Source: Erythrobacter crassostreae
GTDB taxonomy: Bacteria; Pseudomonadota; Alphaproteobacteria; Sphingomonadales; Sphingomonadaceae
Reading direction: 5' to 3'
DNA: 64,000 nucleotides
Assembly (NCBI RefSeq): GCF_019204045.1
Contig: NZ_JAGSPC010000001.1
Span: 2,105,420-2,169,419 of the forward strand
The notes under the pieces are model-generated. The model did not search any database. It had not been told where the DNA came from and worked only from the letters and a program-made list of their open reading frames with translations. Each line of letters opens with the position of its first letter. Position 1 is the first letter of the stretch. Positions 24,983-34,647 of this stretch are shown here, piece after piece. The position numbers and the translations under genes are program-made.

Positions 24983-26134
24983 ATGGCTACCGAAACCGAT
25001 TATTACGAACTGCTTCAAGTCACCCGCGATGCTGATGGCTCAGCGCTTAAGAGTGCGTATCGCAAACTTGCGATGAAATTTCACCCGGATCGCAACCCGG
25101 GCGACGCCGAAGCGGAAGCAAAGTTCAAAGCCTGTAACGAGGCCTATGAGTGCCTCAAAGACCCTCAGAAGCGCGCCGCATATGACCGGTTCGGTCATGA
25201 TGCCTATAAGCAAGGCATGAGCGGCGGCGGTGGAGGCGGCGGCTTTGGTGGCGGCGCTGGCCAAGGCGATTTCGGCGACATTGGCGATATATTTGAAACT
25301 ATTTTCGGCAGCGCGTTTGGCGGAGGCGGCCAAGGTCGCGGACGTCAACAGCAACGTCGAGGTGCCGATCTTCGATATGACATGCAAGTCACGCTGGAAG
25401 AAGCGTTTGACGGCAAATCTACCGAGATAGAAATCGAAGTCTCGCAAAGCTGTGACACTTGCGAAGGCTCAGGCTCTACCCCGGGGACTGGCGAGCGAAC
25501 ATGCAATCTGTGCCATGGTCAGGGTGCTGTACGCGCCAAGCAGGGGCTGTTCGTAGTCGAGCGTCCATGCCCGACATGCGGCGGCCGCGGATCGGTGATC
25601 GAGGACCCATGCGGTGATTGCCGCGGGGAAGGGCGCGTTGATAAAGCACAAGCTCTTGCTGTGGAAATTCCGCCTGGTGTGGACACGGGTACTCGCATCC
25701 GCCTTTCAGGCAAAGGCGAGGCAGGCCAACGCGGCGCGCCTCCCGGTGATCTCTACATCTTCATTCATGTAAAGCCGCACACGGTGTTCGAACGCGAAGG
25801 AACAACCTTGGCAACGCGGGTCCCAGTTAGCTTTACGACTGCGGCACTCGGTGGGAGTGTAGATATTCCAGATCTCGACGGTTCGACTAATACCGTCGAT
25901 ATTCCCGTCGGCATTCAGTCGGGCAAGCAATTGCGCGTGCGCGGCGCAGGTATGCCGGTTCTACAGGGACGCGGGCGCGGTGATTTGGTTGTGGAGATCG
26001 GCGTTGAAACCCCAACCAAGCTCAGCCGGCAACAGAAAGAAATTCTAGAACAATTCCGCGAGACGGAGACAGGTGATGAATGCCCTGAAAGCAAGGGCTT
26101 CTTTTCCAAACTCAAAGATGCTTTCGGAGCTTAG
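24983..26134 (+). CDS. dnaJ: Chaperone protein DnaJ
   Basis: 383 residues, with GAGG six bases before the ATG. J domain with HPD (MKFHPDRNPGD) at about residues 33-43, a Gly/Phe-rich linker with long Gly runs at about 76-105, four zinc-binding CxxCxGxG repeats (CDTCEGSG, CNLCHGQG, CPTCGGRG, CGDCRGEG), and the C-terminal peptide-binding domain. It stimulates the DnaK ATPase and presents substrates. Confidence 0.97.
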   Translation: MATETDYYELLQVTRDADGSALKSAYRKLAMKFHPDRNPGDAEAEAKFKACNEAYECLKDPQKRAAYDRFGHDAYKQGMSGGGGGGGFGGGAGQGDFGDIGDIFETIFGSAFGGGGQGRGRQQQRRGADLRYDMQVTLEEAFDGKSTEIEIEVSQSCDTCEGSGSTPGTGERTCNLCHGQGAVRAKQGLFVVERPCPTCGGRGSVIEDPCGDCRGEGRVDKAQALAVEIPPGVDTGTRIRLSGKGEAGQRGAPPGDLYIFIHVKPHTVFEREGTTLATRVPVSFTTAALGGSVDIPDLDGSTNTVDIPVGIQSGKQLRVRGAGMPVLQGRGRGDLVVEIGVETPTKLSRQQKEILEQFRETETGDECPESKGFFSKLKDAFGA

Positions 26135-26194
26135 GGTGCGCTCGACAGCATTGTGATCACGCTCTAGGCAGTATGCCGAACAGGAGACACTGCC

Positions 26195-27088
26195 ATGAAC
26201 CGCCTCGCCAAACTGACCTTCACCGCTGCGGCTGCCCTTGCTTTGACAAGCCCAACGATTGCGCAGCGCAATTTTGACGATGTCGAAATCAAGACAGAGG
26301 AAATTGCGCCCGGAGTTGCGGTGTTGTTTGGCGCGGGCGGCAATATCGGGCTTAGCTACGGCGAAGACGCTACTGTCTTGATCGACGATCAGTTTGCTCC
26401 ACTGTCTGGCAAGATCGAGGCTGCGGTCGAGGCATTGGGTGCACAACCGGTGAAGTATGTGGTCAACACCCACTGGCATGGCGATCACACGGGTGGAAAC
26501 GAGCACTTCGGTAAGACAGGCGCGACGATCTTTGCGCATGACAATGTTCGCGTTCGTATGTCGACGGATCAGCAGCGCGGAACTCGAGTGACACCTGCAT
26601 CACCAAAAGAAGCTTTGCCCGTCGTGACTTACGGCCAAGGCATGCGCTTCCACTTGAACGGCGACACCATCAATTTGATGTTTCTGGGTGGCGGTCACAC
26701 CGATGGTGACAGTGTTGTGATCTGGGAAGAAAAGAATGTCGTCCATATGGGCGATTTGTACTTCAAAATTCCGGGCTACCCTTTTATCGATGTTGATTCT
26801 GGCGGCGATGTCTATGCCGCGATGCAGTCGCTCGATTTGGTCATTGCGATGATTGATGATGAGACGAAGGTGATCCCCGGCCACGGTCCAATGTCGACGA
26901 AGTCTGAATTGGTCGCCTATCGCGCGATGATTGTTGAAGCTGTGACGCGCGTGGAAGCATTGAATAGCGAAGCCAAGAGCCTTGAAGAAGCTATCGCGGC
27001 AAATCCGCTGGCTGATTTTGATAGAGGCGAAGGCTTCATCAGCGAAGATGCGTTTGTGACTGCCATTTGGCGCAGCATCGAAGGCTGA
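26195..27088 (+). CDS. Exported MBL-fold metallo-hydrolase
   Basis: 297 residues with a Sec signal peptide (cleavage near TIAQ) and a good AGGAGA site. The metal motif HWHGDHTGGNEHF is intact, followed by GGGHTDGDSVVIW, HMGDLYF and IPGHGPMS, the further His/Asp ligands. This subgroup lacks diagnostic B1-B3 lactamase features, and the signal peptide places it in the periplasm. The substrate is unknown; a beta-lactamase role is not established. Its stop abuts that of the convergent patatin gene. Confidence 0.85.
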   Translation: MNRLAKLTFTAAAALALTSPTIAQRNFDDVEIKTEEIAPGVAVLFGAGGNIGLSYGEDATVLIDDQFAPLSGKIEAAVEALGAQPVKYVVNTHWHGDHTGGNEHFGKTGATIFAHDNVRVRMSTDQQRGTRVTPASPKEALPVVTYGQGMRFHLNGDTINLMFLGGGHTDGDSVVIWEEKNVVHMGDLYFKIPGYPFIDVDSGGDVYAAMQSLDLVIAMIDDETKVIPGHGPMSTKSELVAYRAMIVEAVTRVEALNSEAKSLEEAIAANPLADFDRGEGFISEDAFVTAIWRSIEG

Positions 27089-29407
27089 TTATCCGAACCG
27101 GTCGATAATTTCGCCCCGGATCGTTTCCAACAACTTGTGACGGCAACGGCCTGCCTCGCGTTCCTCGTCAATAATGGCGAGGAATGCTGCGCGTTTGTAA
27201 TGCCGCACAGTCGTTTCAGGCAGGCCACCTTCTACTGTCGACGTAACAAAGTCGATCATCCGCTCCGCTCCGTGCAGCCGGCCCCAGACATAGTCATTCT
27301 CACGATATGCGCGGCTAAAAAAGGCGCCGAAGTTGTAGAATTCGATCCCGCGCAATGTTGCCTGCGTCCCGCCTTCGCGGATTGAGCGTGCATCATCGGG
27401 GCTGATCCGATCAATTTTGACTGGATTGTATTCAGCCAATCGATCGCTTTGGACCAAAGGCAATGTTGCTACATCGTAAAACGGGAAACCAAGATAGGTC
27501 AAAAGCATGCGGCGCTTTAGGTTCTTCGGCATTGCGTCCAGCGCCTCGGCGAACATTCGTTCAGCCTCAAGGTCGGATTCAGGCAATAGCCGTGTTCGCT
27601 CAAGGTAATCGAGGACAGCTCCCGGATTCTCCACGCACTCGCGTGCAAGCTTGCAGAATTCGTCGCTCGAAACTGCGCTTTCATCGGCTTTGTTATAGAG
27701 GGCAAGGATCTCATATATTTTGCCTCGAGCCAGATCGAGTGCATCATCTGATATCTCGGGATCCGTTTCCCAGTCGCGTGATAGCCGTCGCGCGAGCAGT
27801 TGCAGCCTTCTGATCCGGAACCCGATATCGTGCGCTCGGAAGAATGCGATTGCACGCTCGCTTGCTCCTCCGCCTTCTTCGGTGAGATGCTCAAGTCCGC
27901 GCTCCGCGAGCGCGCGGCGTAAGACTTCGGCAATCAGGCCGCTATCAGCAAGGGTCAGTTCCGGTGCTGCTGAAAGAGTTAGTTCGGCAAGCCGATCAAT
28001 GATCGCTGTAAACTTCGTCTGAGCATAGGCCCCGAAAGCATAGCCTGCGCGTTCTGCGGCAGCTTGCTGCGCCTTTGCTCTCCAGTTTCCAAGGCGTTTT
28101 GGATTTGGACTGTCGAGAAAGAAGGTGAGGCCAAACAGTTTTTCAACCGCGCGGTCAATTTCCGGACGCAGGCCCATAACTATACGTTGCAGGCGCTCGG
28201 CATCCCGAGACTGTTTCTCAATCCTCTCCAGATCATCGCGGATGGGTTGCTCACGCGGGATGGTAGAAAGTGACCCGAGTATTGCACCGAAGAAGCCGAC
28301 CGGCTGATCCGCTTTGTCACCGACTGATTGGCTGCGATCAGGGCGCGGTTCAATGTAGACAAAACGGCGATCAACTTCGCGCTGGGAACTGCGATTATTG
28401 AGCGCATTCAATGCGGCACCGAAGGGGGCGTTGACCAATACCGAGCCATCAATCAGCGCGACATTATCAATCGTTCCGTCGCGCACATGCATCGGCATCA
28501 CGCGAGATAGAAAGCTCCCGCGCGACGCCCAATCGCGACCTTGTTCAGCCGCCAGCCGATCAATCTCATCAATCATCAGCGGCGGAAACGCTCCGGGAAA
28601 GCTCGCAGTTGCTCGTGCTGCAGTGACCAGCTCCAATGGATCAGCAAGCGCGCCGTCGTCGCCGTCTTTCACTATGGTGCGAAAACCGATTGGCATTCGA
28701 TGCTCGGTTTCTTCGACAATCGCCGGAGAATTCAGACGAAGCATCTCCGCATGGCCGCGGAAGTCCGTTGCGGTGACAAAAAGATCGATGGGATGACCAT
28801 TCGGAAGCAGCGACGGCCCAAGGTCGCTAGCAGCCATGCTGTCTAAGGCTTCGTAAAGCATTGACGAGAAGCGATCGCCGGAAAACGGAGGGTTGAACCA
28901 TCGTCCGCGCACGAGACGTGAGACTTTTCGGCGAACTTCATCGCGGGTTTCGGGCGAAACACTTTCGCTCACGGCATTGCCGGGACGTTTCAGGAACCAA
29001 TCTGCAATCGGCTGCGCCCAGATCTTTGCGTAGCGCCACATTGGTTCGGCATCGGGATCGGTCAACTCGCTTACATCGGCATTCTCGAGCCATAGGTCAG
29101 TCAACGGTTCGAGTGATTGGCCCGACTGTATCGCCTGTGCGAGGAAGACAGCGTTGATCCCGCCGGCGCTTGCTCCTGTAAGGATGTCGGGCAGGACGCG
29201 AAGTCTTAGACCGCAATCTTTCTCAATCGTTTGAAAGAGTTCGCGATAAACCCGCGCAACTCCTGTTAGATCGCCGCCGATGGGCGCGTGGAAGCAACGG
29301 CTCGCTCGCGCCAAATGCCAGATCTCTTTCGTAACGCCGTGCATATACACCGCGAGGGAGACCCCGCCGTAGCAAATGAGAGCTAACCGTAATTCCTTTT
29401 GCCGCAT
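27089..29407 (-). CDS. Patatin-like phospholipase-family protein, large form
   Basis: 772 residues. Patatin catalytic dyad: GASAG at 78-82 (nucleophile Ser80) and DGS at 320-322 (Asp320), with an oxyanion-hole-like CYGGVSLAVYMHGV at the N-terminus. The remaining 440 residues are helical and match the large sphingomonad and actinobacterial patatin-like proteins with a C-terminal DUF3376-like region. Predicted acyl hydrolase on membrane lipids, cytosolic since no signal peptide is seen. Divergent from radA with 71 bases between. Confidence 0.85.
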   Translation of the reverse strand: MRQKELRLALICYGGVSLAVYMHGVTKEIWHLARASRCFHAPIGGDLTGVARVYRELFQTIEKDCGLRLRVLPDILTGASAGGINAVFLAQAIQSGQSLEPLTDLWLENADVSELTDPDAEPMWRYAKIWAQPIADWFLKRPGNAVSESVSPETRDEVRRKVSRLVRGRWFNPPFSGDRFSSMLYEALDSMAASDLGPSLLPNGHPIDLFVTATDFRGHAEMLRLNSPAIVEETEHRMPIGFRTIVKDGDDGALADPLELVTAARATASFPGAFPPLMIDEIDRLAAEQGRDWASRGSFLSRVMPMHVRDGTIDNVALIDGSVLVNAPFGAALNALNNRSSQREVDRRFVYIEPRPDRSQSVGDKADQPVGFFGAILGSLSTIPREQPIRDDLERIEKQSRDAERLQRIVMGLRPEIDRAVEKLFGLTFFLDSPNPKRLGNWRAKAQQAAAERAGYAFGAYAQTKFTAIIDRLAELTLSAAPELTLADSGLIAEVLRRALAERGLEHLTEEGGGASERAIAFFRAHDIGFRIRRLQLLARRLSRDWETDPEISDDALDLARGKIYEILALYNKADESAVSSDEFCKLARECVENPGAVLDYLERTRLLPESDLEAERMFAEALDAMPKNLKRRMLLTYLGFPFYDVATLPLVQSDRLAEYNPVKIDRISPDDARSIREGGTQATLRGIEFYNFGAFFSRAYRENDYVWGRLHGAERMIDFVTSTVEGGLPETTVRHYKRAAFLAIIDEEREAGRCRHKLLETIRGEIIDRFG

Positions 29408-29478
29408 GACTTATTCTGTGGCGTGGATAGCGAGGCTTTGCAATTGCGTTCTGTAAATGTTCCGTTTATTGGCGGGGG

Positions 29479-30846
29479 ATGGCGAAGAGCAAAAAACGGT
29501 ATGTCTGCCAGTCCTGCGGCGCAGTTTCACCACGTTGGCAGGGCCAGTGTGCTGAATGTTCCGAGTGGAACACGCTTAACGAAGATGCGCCCGCAACGGT
29601 CTTTTCGCAAAAACATGACCTATCTCGCGGTGGGCGAGGTATCGAGTTTGTGCCGCTTAATCGCCCGACCGAACTGCCTGTTCGTAAATCGACCGGCCTT
29701 GCTGAGTTTGACCGTGCATTGGGCGGCGGTCTTGTTCCAGGTTCGGCTGTATTGATGGGCGGAGATCCCGGAATCGGTAAGTCCACTTTGCTGCTGCAAA
29801 CGGCTGCGACAATCGCCAAGGGCGGGAATGATGTTGTATATGTCAGCGGTGAGGAGGCCGCTGGTCAGGTTCGATTGAGGGCAACACGTTTGGGTGTGGC
29901 CGATGCGCCGATCCGGCTCGCATCGGAAACATCGGTGCGAGATATTCTCACAACACTGGGCGAGGGTGAACCACCGGCATTGCTCGTGATCGATTCGATT
30001 CAGACGATGCACTCAGACACAATCGAAGGCGCGCCTGGCACGGTGAGCCAAGTCCGTGGCTGTGCGCTGGAACTGATCCGTTTCGCCAAGCAAAAAGGCA
30101 CAGTTGTCGTCCTCGTCGGTCACGTCACCAAAGACGGCAATATAGCTGGACCGCGCGTGCTTGAGCATATGGTTGATGTTGTGATGAGCTTTGAAGGAGA
30201 GCGCAGCCACCAATATCGTATTTTGCGTGCTCTTAAGAACCGGTTTGGCGCAGTTGACGAAATTGGTGTGTTCTCGATGGTGAGTGAGGGGCTCGAAGAG
30301 GTCTCCAATCCTTCGATGCTGTTCCTTTCTGGTCGGGATCAACCATTGGCGGGCAGCGCTGTATTTCCTGCTCTAGAAGGCACACGTCCGGTGCTCGTTG
30401 AAATTCAGGCTTTGATCGTCCGGCTTCAATCCGGCGCTACACCGCGGCGCGCTGTTGTTGGATGGGACACCGGGCGCATGGCGATGTTGCTTGCAGTATT
30501 GGAGTCGCGATGCGGGCTGAATTTCAGTTCTGCAGAGGTCTATCTGAACATTGCGGGCGGATACCGCCTCGCAGACCCGGCCGCCGATCTTGCAGTTGCG
30601 GCGGCGTTGGTATCCGCTCTGGCGGACAAGCCTCTTCCCGACAAAGCTGCGTGGTTCGGAGAAGTCTCTTTATCAGGGGAAATTCGCCCGGTTTCCCATT
30701 CGGATTTGCGATTGCGAGAAGCTGCGAAATTGGGTTTCACTTCGGGTTTCGGCCCGTCCGATGCCAAGGTCGGGTCGGCCAAACTGAAATATCGCGGCTT
30801 GGGACAACTCGCCAACCTCGTTGACCAAGTGATGGGTACCGCATAA
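29479..30846 (+). CDS. radA: DNA repair protein RadA
   Basis: 455 residues. N-terminal C4 zinc finger (CQSCGAVSPRWQGQCAEC), RecA-like ATPase core with Walker A GGDPGIGKSTLLLQ, the RadA-specific KNRFG motif (LKNRFGAVDEIG), and the C-terminal Lon-like domain with SGATPRRAVVGWD. RadA helps branch migration in recombinational repair. The start is fixed by homology; GGCGGGGG sits directly against the ATG. Followed by cvpA 10 bases on. Confidence 0.96.
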   Translation: MAKSKKRYVCQSCGAVSPRWQGQCAECSEWNTLNEDAPATVFSQKHDLSRGGRGIEFVPLNRPTELPVRKSTGLAEFDRALGGGLVPGSAVLMGGDPGIGKSTLLLQTAATIAKGGNDVVYVSGEEAAGQVRLRATRLGVADAPIRLASETSVRDILTTLGEGEPPALLVIDSIQTMHSDTIEGAPGTVSQVRGCALELIRFAKQKGTVVVLVGHVTKDGNIAGPRVLEHMVDVVMSFEGERSHQYRILRALKNRFGAVDEIGVFSMVSEGLEEVSNPSMLFLSGRDQPLAGSAVFPALEGTRPVLVEIQALIVRLQSGATPRRAVVGWDTGRMAMLLAVLESRCGLNFSSAEVYLNIAGGYRLADPAADLAVAAALVSALADKPLPDKAAWFGEVSLSGEIRPVSHSDLRLREAAKLGFTSGFGPSDAKVGSAKLKYRGLGQLANLVDQVMGTA

Positions 30847-30856
30847 ATCCTTTTTC

Positions 30857-31396
30857 ATGACTTTGTTTGATGTGATCGTTCTGCTTTTCGTTGGCTTTGC
30901 CGCGATAGGCGGCTTCATGCGCGGTTTGGTGCAGGAAGTTCTCTCGCTTGCTGCCTGGATCTTGGCGGCTTTTGCGGTTTATTACCTGCACGATTTGCTG
31001 ACCGAAGCGCTCAGAAGCGTCTACAATGCGGAACCTGCGACACCGTTGCTCGCGTTCGTACTGCTGTTGCTCATACCTTATGCATCAATGCGGATCATAG
31101 CCTCCAATGCTGGCGAGGCCTCCCGAAGTTCCATTCTTGGTCCGATCGACCGGCTACTGGGCTTTGGCTTCGGCGCGGTGAAAGGCGCGTTGATTGTAAT
31201 ATTCGCATTTTCGATTGTCGTGCTTGGGTTTGATACCGTTTGGGGCGCGAAAGGTCGCCCTGACTGGGTGACACAAGCCCGCACATATCCGGCTGCTGAT
31301 GCGTTTTCACGTCAACTGGTTCAGATGATTTCAGCTAGGCGCTCGCGTTTAGAGGGGGAGGCGGAAGCTGAAGAGGCGGCCAATTCTGACGGATAG
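30857..31396 (+). CDS. cvpA: CvpA family membrane protein
   Basis: 179 residues with four hydrophobic segments near residues 3-22, 28-48, 62-80 and 103-124. The start TLFDVIVLLFVGFAAIGGFMRGLVQE and the IGPIDRLLGFGFGAVKGALIV-type third segment are the CvpA pattern. Needed for colicin V export in E. coli and for envelope robustness in other bacteria; the biochemical role is unclear. In line with radA. Confidence 0.88.
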   Translation: MTLFDVIVLLFVGFAAIGGFMRGLVQEVLSLAAWILAAFAVYYLHDLLTEALRSVYNAEPATPLLAFVLLLLIPYASMRIIASNAGEASRSSILGPIDRLLGFGFGAVKGALIVIFAFSIVVLGFDTVWGAKGRPDWVTQARTYPAADAFSRQLVQMISARRSRLEGEAEAEEAANSDG

Positions 31397-31401
31397 CCCT
31401 T

Positions 31402-31839
31402 ATGCGTGAAGGATCTACGGCAAAGCTATATTCACCTGAGCTGCTTGCTCTTTCCGCAACGCTCGCCGATTTTCCGTTAAGTGATAACTTTGATGTCTAT
31501 GCCGAAGCGCATTCGCGGACATGCGGAAGCAAAATCAAGATCGGTTTGAGCGTAACGGCGAGCCAGACTTTTCGCGTAGGTATGCAGGTATCAGCCTGCG
31601 CTGTCGGTCAAAGCTCTGCAGCTATCTTGGCGCAAGGGGTTGGTGCTGCGTCGATGGACGAGCTCGCAATTGCCCAACAGGAAATTGAGGCATGGCTAGC
31701 AGGAGCGGGCTCCCTGCCAGATTGGCCTGGCTTTGACGCGCTTGCACCCGCATTGCCCTATCCGGGGCGTCATGAAGCAATTCTATTGCCGTGGAGAGCC
31801 GTAACTGAGGCGCTTTCTTCTCCGCTTGCCACAGGCTAG
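31402..31839 (+). CDS. IscU/NifU-like iron-sulfur scaffold family protein lacking the third cysteine
   Basis: 145 residues. The NifU-N-like fold is suggested by LYSPELLALSATLADFPL, SRTCGSKIKIGL (first Cys), VSACAVGQSSAAIL (second Cys) and a C-terminal helix. The third cluster-ligand Cys of IscU (KIHCS) corresponds to RHEAILLPWRAV, with no Cys. It is therefore either a degenerate scaffold or has a different role; annotated relatives in sphingomonads look the same. Six bases after cvpA. Confidence 0.7.
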   Translation: MREGSTAKLYSPELLALSATLADFPLSDNFDVYAEAHSRTCGSKIKIGLSVTASQTFRVGMQVSACAVGQSSAAILAQGVGAASMDELAIAQQEIEAWLAGAGSLPDWPGFDALAPALPYPGRHEAILLPWRAVTEALSSPLATG

Positions 31840-31894
31840 TACCTTCTGACATTCGACCTGTTAGAGACGGGTGCAACCGGGGTAAGTGGGGATT

Positions 31895-33535
31895 ATGGCA
31901 GAAGCACAAGCGCTTGCTGAGCGAGAACCGACAGACAAGGAAATCAAGCTGGTCATCGGCGCGTCGAGCGCTGGGACAATCTTTGAATGGTACGATTTCT
32001 TTATCTACGGAACGCTCGCCTACATCCTGAAAGATGCGTTCTACGACGTCGACAACGACACGCTCGGATTGCTGCTAGTCTGGTCGACTTTCGCAGTCGG
32101 CTTTGCCTTCCGTCCGATTGGTGCGATTTTGTTCGGCTTCCTTGGTGATAGGTTGGGGAGGAAGTACACGTTCCTCGTGACTGTAACACTGATGGGCATC
32201 GCCACAGCCGGAGTCGGTTTGATCCCGACGGTCGATCAAATCGGTGTGATCGCGCCGATGATCGTAATCTTCCTTCGTGTGCTTCAAGGCCTTGCGCTTG
32301 GCGGGGAATATGGCGGCGCAGCAATCTATGTCGCTGAGCACGCTCCACCTGAGAAACGCGGGTTTTACACCAGCTTCATTCAGGCGAGTGTCGTTGGCGG
32401 TTTCGTCTTGTCGATCATAGTTGTGCTGATTTGCCGGTTTGTAATCCCAGAAGAGGATTTTAATTCCTGGGGCTGGCGTGTTCCATTCCTCTTGTCGATC
32501 ATCTTGCTGATTATTTCGCTTTGGATGCGTTTCAAATTGTCAGAAAGCCCGGTCTTCAAGGCGATGAAAGAAGCCGGCGAGACATCTGGCAACCCGTTCA
32601 TCGAGAGCTTCACTTACCCGGGTAACAAGAAACGTATCTTCGTTGCGCTGTTTGGTGTGGCAGGTATCTTGACGACAATTTGGTACACAGCGTTCTTCTC
32701 CAGCCTGTCCTTTCTTAAAGGCGATATGCGGCTTGATGAGTTAACGGTGGAGATCATCCTGCTGATCGCGGGTCTACTTTCCATGGGACTCTATTTGATC
32801 GTTGGCCGATGGTCGGACCGCGTTGGCCGTAAAAAACCGATCATCATTGGTGCACTTGCGACGCTCGCGCTGCTGTTCCCGATTTTCTGGACTATGGGTA
32901 GCCTGGCCAACCCTGCTTTGGCAGAGGCTGCTGAGAAGAACCCCGTTGTCGTTACTGGCGCTGATTGCGTGACCGATCCGTTCGCGGATCTGTTTGATCG
33001 TGAGCAAAGCGCCTGCGGAAAAGTCTTGAGCAGCCTAACTTCAAGCGGTGTTTCTTACACTGTGATCGAGGGCGATACTTTAGGTGTGACAGTCGCTGGT
33101 AAAGTAGTTGAGATTGTCCCTGAGTGGCTTGAAAGCGGCAACGCAAGACGGGACGGTCTCCAAGCGGCGCTTACGCAATCAGGCTTTGATTTCACCCGTC
33201 AGATCCCGCCGATTGGCAATATCATTGGCATTATCGCAATGCTGCTTGCTCTGGGTGTGCTGTCCGCGCTGACTTATGGATCGGTCGCTGCGTTGCTGTC
33301 AGAGATGTTCCCGCCTCGGATAAGATACTCATCAATGTCGATCCCGTACCACATTGGCGCTGGCTATCTCGGTGGCTTTCTCCCGCTAATTTCGGGCATT
33401 ATTGTCGCTAGCACCGGCAACGTTTATTCTGGGCTGTGGTACACTTGGGTGGTCGTCGCCATAGGCGTGGTAATCGCGTGGTGGGGGCTCCCAGATGGCC
33501 CGCCAACAGACTTCTCAGATGACGTCCAAGGATAA
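31895..33535 (+). CDS. MFS transporter, metabolite:H+ symporter (MHS) type
   Basis: About 546 residues from the ATG at 31895 (GGGG five bases upstream). The N-terminus reads LVIGASSAGTIFEWYDFFIYGTLA, with RPIGAILFGFLGDRLGRK (MFS loop 2-3) and GGEYGGAAIYVAEHAPP typical of the KgtP/ProP/ShiA group. Twelve membrane helices are visible. An additional soluble segment of about 85 residues with two Cys lies between helices 9 and 10 (residues about 340-425). The substrate is unknown, likely a carboxylate or osmolyte. Overlaps the next gene. Confidence 0.85.
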   Translation: MAEAQALAEREPTDKEIKLVIGASSAGTIFEWYDFFIYGTLAYILKDAFYDVDNDTLGLLLVWSTFAVGFAFRPIGAILFGFLGDRLGRKYTFLVTVTLMGIATAGVGLIPTVDQIGVIAPMIVIFLRVLQGLALGGEYGGAAIYVAEHAPPEKRGFYTSFIQASVVGGFVLSIIVVLICRFVIPEEDFNSWGWRVPFLLSIILLIISLWMRFKLSESPVFKAMKEAGETSGNPFIESFTYPGNKKRIFVALFGVAGILTTIWYTAFFSSLSFLKGDMRLDELTVEIILLIAGLLSMGLYLIVGRWSDRVGRKKPIIIGALATLALLFPIFWTMGSLANPALAEAAEKNPVVVTGADCVTDPFADLFDREQSACGKVLSSLTSSGVSYTVIEGDTLGVTVAGKVVEIVPEWLESGNARRDGLQAALTQSGFDFTRQIPPIGNIIGIIAMLLALGVLSALTYGSVAALLSEMFPPRIRYSSMSIPYHIGAGYLGGFLPLISGIIVASTGNVYSGLWYTWVVVAIGVVIAWWGLPDGPPTDFSDDVQG

Positions 33536-34583
33536 CATCGCACCAATCGCGCCGCCGCCAACGCACCGGCTGAAAGTCGACAAGGATGCTCTTGCGAACA
33601 ATTGGAAGGCGCTTGATGCACTTTCCGGTTCGGCGTCGACAGGTGCGGCGGTAAAGGCTGATTGCTACGGATTGGGCACTGACGTTTGTGTGCCAACCCT
33701 TCGCAATGCTGGTGCGGCAATGTTCTTTGTCGCGCATTGGAGCGAGGTTCTGGCGCTTTTGCCGCATGTCGAACCAGTCCAGATCGCGGTCTTACATGGA
33801 CCAATGACCGCTGCCGACGTGGATTTCGCTCTCGCGAGCGGTGTCAGGCCGGTCATCAATTCGTTGCAGCAGGCGCAGCGATGGGCCGAGAAGGGCGGAG
33901 GCCCATGCCACCTAATGATCGATACAGGGATCAATAGGCTTGGCGTTGAACCGATCGAACTGTCGCATGGCGTGTTGCAGTCCCTAGATGTCGATTGCTT
34001 GATGTCACATCTGGCTTGTGCAGATGAAGACAATCCGATGAATGGAGAGCAACTCGCCATCTTCAGGGAAGCTGCAAACAAGATCGCTCACAGGCGGCTT
34101 AGCCTTTCCAACAGTGCAGGAATCGCCTTGGGCAAAGACTATGCTTTTGACCTGACTAGGCCGGGGATAGCTTTGTACGGAGGGGTTCCTCGCAACGAAC
34201 TGGCAAGTTGCATCCGGCAAGTGGCGTACCTTGAAGCAGCGATCATTCAAGTTCGCAATCTCACCGCAGGTGACAGCGTAGGATACAATTCTGAGTTCAC
34301 AGCTGACGGATCAATGCGGGTAGGCACAGTCTCTCTTGGTTATGCGGACGGATTTTTAAGAGCAAGAGGTCCCGGCTTTCGACTCATGCACTCCGGAAAT
34401 GAGCTCCCGGTCTTGGGCAAGGTGTCGATGGATATGATAGTCGTTGACTTGGCCCAAACGCCTGAAGTTAGCGAGGGAGATTGGCTGAATGTGCCATTCT
34501 ATTTGCCCGATGCTGCGCAGCAAAGCTCTGTTTCTCAATATGAATTGCTAACGGTTTTGGGTAAGCGATTGCGCAACTGCTAA
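33495..34583 (+). CDS. alr: Alanine racemase
   Basis: 362 residues. The pyridoxal phosphate lysine is in AAVKADCYGLG, the catalytic Tyr in VGYNSEF, and the C-terminal MSMDMIVVDL and EGD motifs are normal. It makes D-alanine for peptidoglycan. The start is uncertain: ATG 33495 has GGGGG seven bases upstream, while ATG 33519 is nearer the length of relatives. Either way it overlaps the end of the transporter gene by 17-41 bases. Confidence 0.93.
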   Translation: MARQQTSQMTSKDNIAPIAPPPTHRLKVDKDALANNWKALDALSGSASTGAAVKADCYGLGTDVCVPTLRNAGAAMFFVAHWSEVLALLPHVEPVQIAVLHGPMTAADVDFALASGVRPVINSLQQAQRWAEKGGGPCHLMIDTGINRLGVEPIELSHGVLQSLDVDCLMSHLACADEDNPMNGEQLAIFREAANKIAHRRLSLSNSAGIALGKDYAFDLTRPGIALYGGVPRNELASCIRQVAYLEAAIIQVRNLTAGDSVGYNSEFTADGSMRVGTVSLGYADGFLRARGPGFRLMHSGNELPVLGKVSMDMIVVDLAQTPEVSEGDWLNVPFYLPDAAQQSSVSQYELLTVLGKRLRNC

Positions 34584-34647
34584 CGCGTTGTTGCACCGCA
34601 CATTGTGCAAGTGCTAAGGCGATGACGCAATAAATTCAGAGGTCGAA

